From Melitaea cinxia (taxonomy: Eukaryota > Arthropoda > Insecta > Lepidoptera > Nymphalidae), in contig NC_059423.1 in NCBI RefSeq assembly GCF_905220565.1, forward strand, positions 5,142,001-5,206,000: a DNA stretch of 64,000 bases. Reading direction: 5' to 3'. Numbering within the stretch: the stretch's first letter is position 1; each line of letters begins with the position of its first letter. The notes beneath the pieces were generated by a model, which worked only from the letters and a program-made list of their open reading frames with translations, made no database searches and was not told the DNA's origin. The position numbers were made by a program, and so were the translations under genes. Below are positions 1-9,792 of the stretch, one piece after another.

Positions 1-213
1 GGGTGTTTGTGCAGTCCTTGTGGGTCTCCCTGTCGTGCCTCGGAGAGCACGTTAAGCCATCGGTCCCGGTTGTTATCACGTACACCAGATAGCAATCGTT
101 ACTCATAGTGGGGAATATATCCGTCAATCCGCATTGGAGCAGCGTGGTGAATTAAGCTCCTACATGGAAAAAAAAGCCTATACCTAGTAGTGGGATATTA
201 CAGGTTGAAGCAG
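1..213 (+). repeat. SINE-A copy, cut by the window edge
   Basis: Body and 3' part of the tRNA-derived SINE-A family. Landmarks in order are a GTGCCTCGGAGAGCACG box near 37, a TTACTCATAGT box near 99, GGAGCAGCGTGGTG near 137, and a GTGGGATATTACAGG end near 190. The same series occurs in copies at 11.3, 13.7, 18.7, 26.7, 32.3, 53.8 and 60.8 kb. The tRNA-like head would lie left of the window. Confidence 0.8.
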
Positions 214-1589
214 GATTAATAAATTCTTTCGTGGATCCTTTGTAAGGAAGTAAAAGAGATAAAGCTAGCGCTTACTTCGGACTTACTTTTTCGCTCGGGC
301 ACTCGGCACAACACAACGGAGGCAGATACTTTTTCAGGCTAGTTGCATTTTTACCTTGTTTATTCCTTACAAGCTGTTTCCCGCCCTCTTCACGTGGCGT
401 AAGTTCGTGGCTTCGCTCCGCGCGGAATACCTAGTTATTCTTTTGTGGTTTATATTAATAATGGAAAACTATCACATGTCCGCAAATAATTAATTGAACA
501 ATCGAACTAAAGAATAAAAAACAAATTATTGAAAAAAAACTAATAAACCACGCTTTTATAGCTAATTGAACTAAAAAGTAGAAAATATTTTTTAATTACA
601 AAGAGTTCATTACAGTAGTAGAAGGTCGAACAATCAATCATAATAAATTACTTCAAAATAAAATTATAATGAAATTTAAGTTATTAAGAGAATAATTCAA
701 TTCAGAGTAAAAGCGTGGAGTGCTTGATACGTTAAATGTAACAATTATTTTACTTGCAACTATCTATGTGCGGAGGGTTATAAAATCATAGTAAAAAGTT
801 ATGAAAATATAGTAAAATGCAGTATGTATAGTAATTGTAATTTTAATAATTAATTAATTAATAATTTATTGTACCTTTTGACAGCTTCCCCAGTCAGCCC
901 AAATAAATTTTCCCGCGCGAACAAAGTCGCAGACAGAAGCTATTATAAACAAAATTGAGACAAGCATCAAGTAAAATTGATCATATATCAAACAAGAGTG
1001 TATCCATTGATTAAACAAACTGTTACACCCAATAAAGCGCCCCTAGTTTCATATAGAGGATAATCAATCTACGTCAGGTTGAAAAATCAATCGACTACGA
1101 AATACATGACGGAAATAAGTAATTTTGGACACCATTTATTAAAACGTTTGGTATACATAATGGAAAGTTTTTGCATTATTATATTGAAATCATCTACTTA
1201 GTGAATATGGAAATATATAATAATTACCTATACTATTATCTTATGTATTTGTATGTATGTATGTGTGTATGTATGTATGCGTGTATGTATTTATACTTGT
1301 AAGTTTGTAATATATTACAGTTATTTAACTATTATTTTCTTTTCGTTGTTATTTCTTGCACTGTGTCCTCCGCTATATGACACTCTCTCTTATGACTCTT
1401 GGTTGACTGGAAGAGATCTCTTCTAGGGATAAGGCCACATTTGCGATCAACTATATGTGTAAGTTTCTGTTTATTGTTTTTTTAGTGCGATAAAGTATAT
1501 AATATAATAAGTATGATTGCAAAGTGACATATTGATGAAGAGTTCTTGATTAATGAAAGCCATGATGATGAAAGTCTTGATAGAAATTT
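214..1589. other. AT-rich DNA, no gene seen
   Basis: No open frame with a recognisable domain. It holds a TGTA-rich microsatellite at about 1253-1293, and at about 1402-1456 a short module (GGAAGAGATC ... GGGATAAGGC) that recurs at 31.3, 45.6 and 52.9 kb and looks like a LINE 3'-UTR remnant. Confidence 0.5.
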
Positions 1590-1590
1590 C

Positions 1591-1769
1591 GGAGCAGCCC
1601 GACTTGAGGCGTACCTCAAACTAGCAGGAGGTCACAGCCAAATATTACTGCTCTCAAGCAGTGTAGTTTTCCTATGGTTAGTAAGGTGGCTACTGCTCTT
1701 CGGGGAGTGAGGGGGTGCAGGGTAGAGACGTCAAAGCGTTTGCAATGCTTCTGGTGTTGCAGGCTTCTA
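1591..1769 (+). repeat. R3 repeat, left part, split by Tc1 insertion
   Basis: Matches the R3 copy at 10501-10761, from GGAGCAGCCCGACT through the ACAGAAGATCACAGC-like stretch to TTCTGGTGTTGC. It stops at a TA dinucleotide where the Tc1-like element begins. The missing right end resumes at 3111. R3 is an unclassified dispersed repeat with at least ten copies in this window. Confidence 0.75.
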
Positions 1770-3110
1770 AAGTTCTTTGGTTTTATTGTGATAAATAAAC
1801 ATCTAAAGGCGCCTAAGAATCCATAAAAATGCCTTTGTCACCAAGTCAGATAGCACAAGCAGTGGCATTAGTCGAACAAGGGATGACCCATCGTGAAGTG
1901 GCTACTATCCTTAACGTACCGCGTTCTTCGATGCAATATGCACTAAAACGGTACCAAGAGACTGGCCTCTGCACACGCAGACCAGGTAGTGGTGGTGTAC
2001 GTTGCACGTCAGCTCATGACGATCGCTTTATCGTGTTAGAGATTTTAAGAAATCGCTTCCTTACTGCTGTCGAGATCCAACAGCGGCTTCAAATCTCCAG
2101 GAATGTAAATGTCAGTGAGCGTACGGTGAGAAGACGTATGGAGGAAGTTAATTTAAGGGCAAGAAGACCAGCTCGTGGCCCACAGCTTCTCCCACAGCAT
2201 AGAGCAGCTCGAATTCAATTTGCCCGCGAACATGCTAACTGGTCTCATGAACAATGGGCAAGGGTTTTGTTTACGGACGAGTGCAGGATCGCTTTAAATG
2301 CACCTGATGGTCGACAACGTGTGTGGAGAAGGAAAGGTGAACGATATCTGGCGATTACTACCACTCCAACAGTGAGTTTTGGTGGAGGCTCTATAATGGT
2401 ATGGGGTGGCGTTAGTTCTGATGCACGTACAGAATTGGTCATCGTCAGTAACGCTCTAACTGCAACACGATACGTCGAGGATATCCTCCAAGAACATGTT
2501 TTACCCTTTGGAGGGTTTATTGGATATGACCAATTCATTTTAATGCATGATAATGCACGTCCCCACGTCGCTCATATCGTAAATGAGTACCTTCAAGAGG
2601 TTGGTATTCAAAAATTACAGTGGCCAGCTCGCAGTCCCGACTTAAACCCAATAGAGCATATTTGGGATAAGCTAAAAAGAACAATTAAAACAGCATTGAA
2701 CCCACCACAAACTCTTAGCCAGCTTCAAGATGCTGCATTGATTGCCTGGCGCGACTTGTCGCAAGCGGACATCAAAAATGTCATCCAAAGCATGCCAGAC
2801 CGAATGCAGGCGGTCATAAGGGCTAGAGGAGGAAACACTCGATATTAAAAAGCTCACCAAAGATCAAACAGTTCAAACAGTTTTTAATTACTAGTGCTCA
2901 AAACTGCAGTGTTTAATTTTGTGTAAATGTGATTTTGCGTTTAAACTTCATTATAAACTTAAAAAAAACATTATTTATGTTTAAAAATGATTAAAGACGT
3001 TAATTGGATGAACAACGATCAAAATTGGCTAAAATTTGCAGTGTAAATTAAAAAAAATTACAGTTATCACAAATTTTATACTTGGCCAAGTTTCCGTGCC
3101 GGTGAGTGTA
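1770..3110 (+). mobile_element. Tc1-like DNA transposon inserted in R3
   Basis: The element is about 1.34 kb and lies between the two halves of an R3 repeat, with TA at both junctions (1768-1769 and 3109-3110), as expected for Tc1/mariner integration at TA. The right end reads ...GTGCCGGTGAGTG then TA, so its inverted form begins CACTCACCGGCAC. The left end lacks this outermost stretch of about 17 bp. It starts with AAGTTCTTTGG and only weakly matches the inner part of the right end (shared GTGATAA). It encodes one intact transposase. With an asymmetric left end it may not be mobile now, although the enzyme could act on other copies. Confidence 0.8.
1829..2848 (+). CDS. Tc1-like (DD34E) transposase, full length
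   Basis: This 339-residue open frame has no internal stop and is the usual length for Tc1 transposases. Residues 1-110 form the paired-type DNA-binding region, two helix-turn-helix units beginning with LSPSQIAQAV and ...EIQQRLQIS. The catalytic core carries D150 in LFTDECR, D241 in MHDNARPH and E276 in DLNPIEHIWD. The 34 residues between the second D and the E give the DD34E signature. A GGG-containing stretch lies at 185-187, also typical. The enzyme would cut and paste its element at TA sites in the nucleus. The start at 1829 follows a plain leader with no intron. An intact frame suggests a relatively young insertion. Expression cannot be judged from sequence. Confidence 0.93.
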   Translation: MPLSPSQIAQAVALVEQGMTHREVATILNVPRSSMQYALKRYQETGLCTRRPGSGGVRCTSAHDDRFIVLEILRNRFLTAVEIQQRLQISRNVNVSERTVRRRMEEVNLRARRPARGPQLLPQHRAARIQFAREHANWSHEQWARVLFTDECRIALNAPDGRQRVWRRKGERYLAITTTPTVSFGGGSIMVWGGVSSDARTELVIVSNALTATRYVEDILQEHVLPFGGFIGYDQFILMHDNARPHVAHIVNEYLQEVGIQKLQWPARSPDLNPIEHIWDKLKRTIKTALNPPQTLSQLQDAALIAWRDLSQADIKNVIQSMPDRMQAVIRARGGNTRY

Positions 3111-3158
3111 TAAGCTACGGTAATCGCTTACCATCAGGTGAGCCGTACTTTTATTTGC
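3111..3158 (+). repeat. R3 repeat, right part
   Basis: Contains TACGGTAATCGCTTACCATC and AGGTGAGCCGTAC, the 3' end of R3 as seen at 10710-10761. Together with 1591-1769 it reconstitutes one R3 copy interrupted by the Tc1-like element. Confidence 0.75.
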
Positions 3159-3298
3159 TGACCTCTCAAAATGTGTTCTGTTTCTGTGGTGAGTAAGCTA
3201 TGAGTGTGAGAGACTCAGAAGTAGAACCAGCAACGCGCTTGCAATACTTCTGTGTCATACACAGTCTATGGTATTCACTTACGTATAAAAAAATATTA

Positions 3299-3488
3299 TC
3301 TTCTATATAAATAAAAATGAATGTTGCTAAACGCATCGAGAATGGCTCGACCGATTCGGCAATTTTTTTTTTTTTTTTTGTATATTCCTTAAGGCCCACG
3401 GAAGGTTTTAATACCAAAAAAAATTCAAAAATCCAATAAATAAAAATTTATTAACTTTTGACAGAACGAAATCTGTCCGGGCAGCTAG
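3299..3488 (+). mobile_element. short Helitron-like nonautonomous element
   Basis: This 190-bp sequence begins TCTTCTATATAAAT and ends GGGCAGCTAG. It is preceded by A and followed by T, which fits the A/T target and 5'-TC...CTRR-3' ends of Helitrons. A weak hairpin (CTG/CAG around TCCGGG) lies just before CTAG. An internal T run is at about 3362-3379. No coding potential. The assignment rests on the termini alone. Confidence 0.5.
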
Positions 3489-3489
3489 T

Positions 3490-3859
3490 TTCAAAATAAA
3501 TGCAAATAGATTTGAAGATTTCTCTTCGAGAAACTAAAATATATCAAGCATATTTTTCAACCAAGGAGTCCAGCTTACTGAACACATCAATCTTAACTAA
3601 AAATGTCGCAGGTGGTAATCTAGACTGCTCCTAAATTATCAAGTAATAATTTTTTTAATTTAACTTGCATGTTATAATGAAATAACTTTTTCGGATTTTA
3701 TCACGGCTTATAAATTTTTTAGATGCCCGACGTTTCGGACACTTTACAGCAACCATAGTCATGGAAGGATTTAACTTACTTGTTTTGAAAGAACTTGTGG
3801 CCAGTTTAGCCTGGTCTTCAAAAACATTGTTTTTAATAAGTGTTGCTGGTGATAAGATC
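3490..3859. other. AT-rich DNA with a possible repeat remnant
   Basis: No gene seen. About 3722-3775 carries GCCCGACGTTTCGGACACTT followed by a 'catagtcatgg' stretch, which looks like a dispersed repeat seen in other lepidopteran genomes. I see no second copy in this window. Confidence 0.35.
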
Positions 3860-3952
3860 AATGGAGCAGCATGGTAAATAGGCTCCAATAGTTCTCCTAC
3901 ACGGAGAAAGAGGACTATGCCGAGCTGTAGAGTTTTATAGGCTGAATCAAAT
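3860..3952 (+). repeat. SINE-A 3' fragment
   Basis: Diverged 3' portion of SINE-A: ATGGAGCAGCATGGTAAAT, CTCCTACACGGAGAAAGAGG, then TATAGGCTGAA. The 5' portion and head are absent. Confidence 0.6.
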
Positions 3953-4072
3953 ACTTTAGGAGCACGACATGGCTCTACTATTCTTTTTTCTGTTATATAG
4001 TGACAGTCTTAATTTTTGTTCTAAGTTTATGTATCTAGTGAAACAAAAATTCTTAATCTTTTAAGAAAAATA

Positions 4073-4200
4073 TCATCATCATCATCATCATCATTTCAGC
4101 CTATTGCAGTCCACTGCTGGACATAGGCCTCCACAAGCTCGCGCAAAATGGCGCAAACTCAAGTGTGTTGCCCGTAGTCACCACGCTAGACAAGCGGGTT
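4073..4200 (-). repeat. SINE-B 3' fragment with (ATC)n tail
   Basis: Read on the minus strand this is the SINE-B end: ...GGAGGCCTATGTCCAGCAGT...AATAGGCTGAAATG followed by (GAT)n. On the plus strand it appears as ATCATC repeats at 4073-4096 and then CAGCCTATTGCAGTCCACTG. It is 5'-truncated, as expected for target-primed retroposition. Confidence 0.75.
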
Positions 4201-4370
4201 AAGAATAGAAACTTTTTAAATAAAATTAAACCGCCAAAAAAACTGAAAAGAAAAAATAAAAAACCTTTTGTATTTAACCTTAATAACTAACTCCTTAAAG
4301 TATTGAAACTTATGCGTGATCATACTTCAGAATCAGTGAGTGAACAATCAATCATCCCCTGTTTTATATA

Positions 4371-4410
4371 ATAAAAATCTAACCTTAAGGGTTTAAGGTT
4401 AGATTTTTAT
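4371..4410. repeat. perfect 18-bp hairpin
   Basis: Left arm ATAAAAATCTAACCTTAA at 4371-4388, loop GGGT at 4389-4392, right arm the exact reverse complement at 4393-4410. It lies at the edge of an R7-like repeat and may be a junction between two inverted copies. Confidence 0.85.
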
Positions 4411-4429
4411 TTTAAAATTTATATGAAAC

Positions 4430-4570
4430 CAATTTCGGGGTATATTATTTTCAATAAAAAAAGAATTATCAAAATCGGACTACTCTATAAAAAGTTATAC
4501 GTGGTCATACTTTAAAAATTAGACGTGTCGACTTGAGATCCTCCTTCGTTTTTTTGTCGGTTAAAAATAT
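4430..4570 (+). repeat. R7 repeat fragment
   Basis: Ends with GAGATCCTCCTTCG, a T run and GTCGGTTAAAAA, the 3' terminus shared with R7 copies ending at 7040, 12063 and 20401. It contains the internal AAAGAATTATCAAAATCGG phrase. Confidence 0.6.
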
Positions 4571-5336
4571 ATACGTCGTTATTTTGGCCAACTATAAAAT
4601 TTATTAACAACTGTTAAATAAACGTGAAAGTGTCAAAAATGGCTTTTGCTTGATTAATAGAGCCCATTCAATCTTACATTTATTCCTTAGGATAGAGATT
4701 ATGCTAATTTATGAGCACTCAAATTACTATTGATGCCATCTATAATATATTTATTATGCCTATTGATATTATTAGTCGGTTAGTTAGTTAGTAGGTTTTG
4801 TTTAGTCTGTGCCTTTGTTGTACTCTGTATGTAACTAAAAATTAATTCAAAAGATCACTTCCGCTTATGTCAGCACAAGTCCAGCACGTTACCTTTTATT
4901 TACAACAGTTTATTGCATTATAGCTTACATACATTCGGAGAAGATTCGAAAATTCAAACAATTTCCAGTAAGCAGGAATTTAAATCGGTGCTAGTTTGCG
5001 TTTTTCTTTTATGCAATACAGAAAAAAACTCTTAAAAACCGACATATAAGCAACCTTCAGAGACGCTTACGTTTCGTAACCTAAATGCGCCATTTTAACC
5101 TCCAAAAGTAAACTGTGTAAGCACTATCAACAATCAAAAAATACTGCATTCGAATAGGCTTTTACGAGCTCTTTTGAATTTCCAAGACAAAAGTATTTCT
5201 TATTAGTTTCACCTGTCTTTTATCCAGTACGTGTTGATATGATGCTATGCTATATTTATCAAAAAGACTGTTTTATCCAAACTACTTGGATAATCAGTTT
5301 GCATCCAACGTGCGAACTTCACGCGCAATTTTGCCG
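4571..5336. other. AT-rich DNA, no feature seen
   Basis: No open frame, tRNA-like box or repeat landmark that I recognise. Confidence 0.4.
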
Positions 5337-5545
5337 CGTACATGCAAAACTGTGAAATGACTTTCGTCCTGAGGGTTCCCTGGAGCGGGAGTTTTCAAGC
5401 GTTGAGGCTACAAGCATCTTTTCCGTAAAAGCCGGTAACGCACCCGCAACTCCTCGTACGAGTGTGTTGCAGATGTCAATGGGCGGCGGTAACCATTCAT
5501 CATTAAATGACTCCTTTGACTCGTTTGCCCCCGATATTAAAAAAA
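5337..5545 (+). repeat. R3-related dispersed repeat
   Basis: Contains AAAGCCGGTAACGCACCCGC, GTGTGTTGCAGATGTC, GGGCGGCGGTAACCATTCATC and CTCGTTTGCCCCCG. The order matches the 3' half of R3 (site of 'ggcaacgcgct', 'ggtgttgca', 'taaccnctta' and 'tgtttgccnacc'), but it is a diverged subfamily. Confidence 0.55.
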
Positions 5546-5578
5546 GAGCTATTCAACTATAACAATATTTTTTTTTAA

Positions 5579-6145
5579 CCCTTCATTACTCGCATGGGGT
5601 CAAAGCATTTTTGGATTAAAAAATGAAGCACTTGGCGCGGCCCGTTTCCCTGCGCGCCCTCGCTAGCTTCATAACTAGCGTCTAAGTTTGTATTTTAGCA
5701 GCGACCACGTCCGGGAGTGGAAGGATGCGTCGTTGCGCTCTTGAGCGGTGACCCCGTGCGAGTAATTACATTACTTTTTTGGAAGAGGTGAGTTTTTTAT
5801 TTTATGTATTTTTTTGTGTATTATGAATTATATTTGTGTTATTGTATGTTCAAATGTCAATAGTGTAACAAGAGTGATTCGGAGAGTTCCTAAAGAGGAT
5901 ACCGATACTAAGTACAAATTGTTGATTATTAATAATTATTTTAGTTTAATTTGTTTTTGTATAATTAGTTAGTAATTCATGTTATTATTTATAGATATTA
6001 TAAAGTAAACAAAGCACTTTAATAATAAAATAGTTTTATTTACTTATATATTTAAAAATATATTAAAAACTACTCATACTCTTTGGGGTCATCTGCAACC
6101 CCATGCGAGCAGTAATGTAATATTCTTTGTGCGAGTAATTAAGGG
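5579..6145. mobile_element. piggyBac-type MITE with TTAA duplication
   Basis: The 567-bp element is flanked by TTAA at 5575-5578 and 6146-6149. The left end is CCCTTCATTACTCGCA. The right end, read inward, is CCCTTAATTACTCGCA, matching at 15 of 16 positions. TTAA targets and CCC-starting termini are diagnostic of the piggyBac superfamily. Further copies of the terminal motif lie inside (GTGCGAGTAATTACATTAC near 5755, ATGCGAGCAGTAATGTAAT near 6102). No transposase is encoded, so it would need one in trans. Confidence 0.82.
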
Positions 6146-6186
6146 TTAAATATAAACAGGTCCGCTACGCGCGACTATAAAACTTA

Positions 6187-6330
6187 GAATCTAGAGCAGC
6201 CCAACTGATTAGAATCTTTACCTTACAGAAGATCACAGACACAAATATCTTTCAAGCAGTTTAAGGTAGTCAGAGTCTCCAAAGGCTATGCTAACCTCTA
6301 ATCACCAGGGAGATCAAAAGTTTATTTGCC
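6187..6330 (+). repeat. R3 fragment, diverged
   Basis: Starts GAGCAGCCCAACTGATTAG, then CCTTACAGAAGATCACAGAC and TTTCAAGCAGTTTAAGG, and ends near TTTATTTGCCACCCTAAT. The middle is partly deleted relative to 10501-10761. Confidence 0.6.
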
Positions 6331-6431
6331 ACCCTAATTTAAAAAACATTGAAAAGGTATAACTAATGCTCAAACTATTTATGAAGTTTGTAGCGTTATA
6401 AATTATTCTTCGTTGTTAGGGTGATCCTTTA

Positions 6432-6503
6432 AGGGGATCTTTCTCAAACATGGGGAAAAGGCCTATGGCCCAGCCATGGGATATTACAGGCTAAAGCGTT
6501 GGG
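6432..6503 (+). repeat. SINE-A 3' fragment
   Basis: ACATGGGGAAAAGGCC, then CCAGCCATGGGATATTACAG. Only the last part of SINE-A remains. Confidence 0.6.
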
Positions 6504-6739
6504 GTAATATTCTATTTCCGCGAAATATAATAAAATATAAAGTAATAAAATAATAATAAAAATAAAAAAAATAAAGTATTGAACTGAAATAATTACTTTT
6601 TTTACGGCACACAACTAATCTTGAACCTATGGTTTTTCAAGTATAAAAATCAAGCTATATTAATATGGGTAAGAGGATTACGATCTTTCACTTTTCGAAA
6701 TACAGCAGCTATGTATAGCTTTTTGTTCTTACATAACTG

Positions 6740-7040
6740 TGTTTGCTCGCGAACGAAAAAAAAAACCGACTTCAAATACACCGATAACTAATACAATGTC
6801 GAAAAAATTGTCAATTAAATAAACATTGTTAGGGAAATCTCAAAGAGTACCCGTCAGATTTCGGTCAAATTTAAAATGACACCACGCGATAAGCACCTAC
6901 ATTCGATTTAAAAAATAAATTATCAAAATTGGTAAAACATACATAATATATACATAAAATGATAATCTATAGTAAAAAGTTATACATAAAAAATTACAGT
7001 CGAATTGAAGAACACGTCTTTTTTTTTGAAGTCGGCTAAA
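6740..7040 (+). repeat. R7 repeat
   Basis: Begins GTTTGCTCGCGAACG followed by AAAAACCGACTTCAAATACA and ends TTTTGAAGTCGGCTAAAAT. The two ends form a short inverted repeat (ACCGACTTCAA / TTGAAGTCGGC). Between them are CGATAACTAATACAATG, AAGAGTACCCGTCAGATTTC and the phrase ATCAAAATTGGTA. No coding frame. Confidence 0.65.
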
Positions 7041-7611
7041 ATATAAATCCACCTGAATCATATAAAAGACAAAAATAATACACGAACTATTTTTCTAAAT
7101 TCCTATTAAGCAGTATAAAATCACTTATAAATCACACAATGGCTATATCAATTATATCGACAACAGCGAATTTGAATCTTATTATAACACAATAGAGATT
7201 ATTTTTGTTTGCACAGAAACGATTTGTTATTTTTTATTTTGCGTCAATTTGCTTAGCCATTCATATCTTTAGGCGTTATGAAGGGTATGAAGCGTAATAA
7301 AATATTTAGGCAAGAGAACTAGGACGTTGATGCATTTTTAATGTGAAAAGAGGGTAGTTCCGTACTAAATTAAACATGTAATAGAAGCTTGTCAAAGTAA
7401 TTAGTGAAATTAGCTTTTAGTTATAATTACCTACCTTCTACGTCAAATTTGGATATTTTTGTACGATAATAATATAGAATTATGATACACTCTCAAAGAC
7501 CAACATTATATGGCCTAATAGCTATAACATACTCTAAATTATAGATTGACATATTTATTTATTTATTTTCATGAACGATAAACTCACAATTTTTTTTCAT
7601 AAAATATTGAC
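7041..7611. other. AT-rich DNA, no feature seen
   Basis: No recognisable gene or repeat landmark. Confidence 0.4.
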
Positions 7612-7745
7612 AATTCACAACTTAACAACTAAATATTTACAGATAGTTGCGGTAAATCATGGCCGCGTGGAATGATGCCAAGAATCCTGGCAGAATTTCA
7701 CCGCGGAATCGCTATCCCGATTCTCTAGGCAAAAAGTGTACCAGC
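7612..7745 (-). pseudogene. LINE ORF2 C-terminal remnant, antisense
   Basis: The minus strand reads AGAATCGGGATAGCGATTCC and continues into CTTGGCATCATTCCACGCGG, homologous to the plus-strand copy at 18435-18600, which translates as ...AKRIGIAIQRGNATS. This resembles the C-terminus of a non-LTR retrotransposon reverse-transcriptase protein. Clade not resolved. No continuous frame of useful length. Confidence 0.5.
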
Positions 7746-7942
7746 GCTCTCGTATTAAATCATTAACGTAGCTTCTTAAGACAAAATTTCAAGTATAGTA
7801 TATTAAACATCTCTATTAAATGAAAAAATTGACTTGCTAGTACTATGATATATTTTTTAATTATAAAAATAGATGAGAAATGTCACCGTATTTAAACAAT
7901 TTCTAAACAAACTATATATTTAAAATAAATATAATATTCACT

Positions 7943-8272
7943 CATCATCATTATTACAGCCTATCGCAGTCCACTGCTGGACATAGGCTTCCCCAAATTC
8001 GCGCCAAAAATGGCGTGAACTCAGGTGTGTTACCCATATTTACCACGCGGGCAGGAGGGTTGGTGACCGCAGGGCTTTGTCGCACCGCAGACACTGCTGC
8101 CCGTTTTCGGCCTGTGTATTTCAAATCCAGCATTTGGGTGGTTATTCCGCCATCGGTCGGTTTTATAAGTTCCAAGGTGGTAGTGGAACTGTGTTATCTC
8201 TTAGTTGCCTTTTAAAGACATCCACGGGAAGAAATGGGGTTGCTATATTTTTTACTGCCGTAACCACACAGC
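7943..8272 (-). repeat. SINE-B, near full length
   Basis: Antisense copy running from ATCATCATTATTACAGCC at the left (3' tail) to CCGTAACCACACAGCA at the right (5' start). It contains the inverted GCGCCAAAAATGGCGTGAAC, ACCACGC and CGACACTGCTGCCCG-like landmarks. Open frames in it are accidental and shared with other copies only because the DNA is repeated. Confidence 0.75.
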
Positions 8273-8349
8273 ACAGAATTTTGATTATAGATAAAAGTAT
8301 TTTGTCCACATGATTTAATATCGAAATTAAGCTTAGTTTATTAAACTTT

Positions 8350-8460
8350 TTCATTTACTTCAAAAGCACTTTTGAATCGTCATTTTACAAATTAAAAGTA
8401 AATTTGTTTAAATTAATTAATTATACTCGTAGTTAAAAGTGAAGCTACTGCCGATTCGTA
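8350..8460 (-). repeat. LINE 3'-UTR fragment, inverted
   Basis: The reverse complement reads CGAATCGGCAGTAGCTTCAC ... ATTTGTAAAATGACGATTC ... AAAGTGCTTTTGAA, matching the 3' UTR of the LINE remnant at 9660-9760. It sits head-on to that remnant. Confidence 0.6.
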
Positions 8461-8540
8461 ATATAAATTATACAGTATATACGCTGTATAATTCAGAAGT
8501 TTGTCCCTGTAGTATTCAAAATAGTACGCTAAACTAAGAA

Positions 8541-9418
8541 GCTACTTAGCAAAGTGTATTTCTCAGGCTGTTGTCGAGAATAAAGACTATCCCTTAAAAT
8601 GGACTCCTCAAGGGATATTAAGATAAAGGGACAATTGCCAGTTATCTTTGGAGTTTCGATGCCTAAGAATCAAAATGGTGATGGAAGTGGCATAAGCTTA
8701 GCTATTTTTATATATATAAATGATCTGCCATTTTATGTTAAATATATTTGTGATATAGTCCTATTTGCAGATGACACTTCTCTAATATTTAAATTTGATA
8801 GGAAAAAAGTAAATTATGATGACGTGAACGCTTCTTTGTCGCGAATTCAAGATTGGTTTAAAATAAACAACTTGGTTTTGAACGCCAAAAAAACCAAGTG
8901 CGTTGTGTTTTCGTTACCTAATGTTAAGCATCCAAATTATAATTATTGAACATTTGAACTCAAAACTTCAGTGGAATTCCCATTTGTCATCCTTGAATGG
9001 TAGACTCAGCTCCGTGGCATTCGCAGTTAGAAAAGTACGACAACAGACCGACGTTGCAACTGCACGCTTAATATATTTTAGCTATATCCATAGTGTTATG
9101 TCTTACGGCCTGTTACTGTGGGATAATGCTGCAGATATTGAGACTATATTTATCTTGCAAAAAAGGGCTATTCGCGGCATTTACGATCTTGGAGCTCGAG
9201 TCTCCCTACGGGATGTTTTCCAAAAGGTGGACATATTAACGATCGCGTCGCAGTATATTTATAACAATATTATGTATATCCATCTAAATATTCATTGTTT
9301 TAAAATAAATAGTAATAATCGCATTGTAAATACGAAAAGGAATAACAAAATTGTAATTCCAAGTTTCCGACTGCGAAAAGTAAACGTTTCCTTTCTGGGT
9401 CACGGTATTCGCATGTAA
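8541..9418 (+). pseudogene. CR1/Jockey-type LINE reverse transcriptase, degraded 3' half
   Basis: A decayed reverse-transcriptase tail. Near 8541 the frame gives YLAKCISQAVVEN and WTPQG, a decayed GVPQGS region. At 8599-8949 it reads YINDLPF and then LFADDTS, the RT active site (FADD). The following WFKINNLVLNAKKTK stretch is the usual thumb-proximal motif. A frame change near 8945 leads to 8949-9418, with LQWNSHLSSLN, FSYIHSVMSYGLLLW and LQKRAIRGIY, all standard for CR1/Jockey ORF2 C-termini. Endonuclease and the first RT motifs are missing, so this is a 5'-truncated dead copy. Confidence 0.85.
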
Positions 9419-9792
9419 ATTAAAATACCACAAACGGTTTTGGAATTGTCTCAACATAAATTTAAAGTTTTTATTAAAAAAAAATAATAGATAAAGCTTA
9501 TTACTCGGTGCAGGATTACATAGTTGATAAAGATGGACTTAGTGACGTTGTATTTCATGCAACATGTTTCTAATTTTGTACTAAAACACAGTTTATACAT
9601 TATTTTTAAAAGAGTAACTGCGGAGTTTCTTGCCGATTCTTCTCTGCAGAATCTACATTCCGAATCGGTGGTAGCTTCACTTTTACAAAAATAATAATTT
9701 ATTTTTAAAGTTTTAATTTGTAAAATGACGATTCGAAAGTGCTCCTGGAGCCTGTTTGAATAAAGCTATTTTTGATTTTGATTTTGATTTAT
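9419..9792 (+). repeat. LINE 3' UTR with (ATTTTG)n tail
   Basis: Follows the RT remnant. It carries TCTTCTCTGCAGAATC, GAATCGGTGGTAGCTTCAC and AAAATGACGATTCGAAAG and ends in TTTTTGATTTTGATTTTG, the short tandem tail used by this LINE group in place of poly(A). Confidence 0.75.

Noticed and set aside
2245..2860. Minus-strand frames in the Tc1 element
   Set aside because: Shadows of the transposase gene on the other strand.
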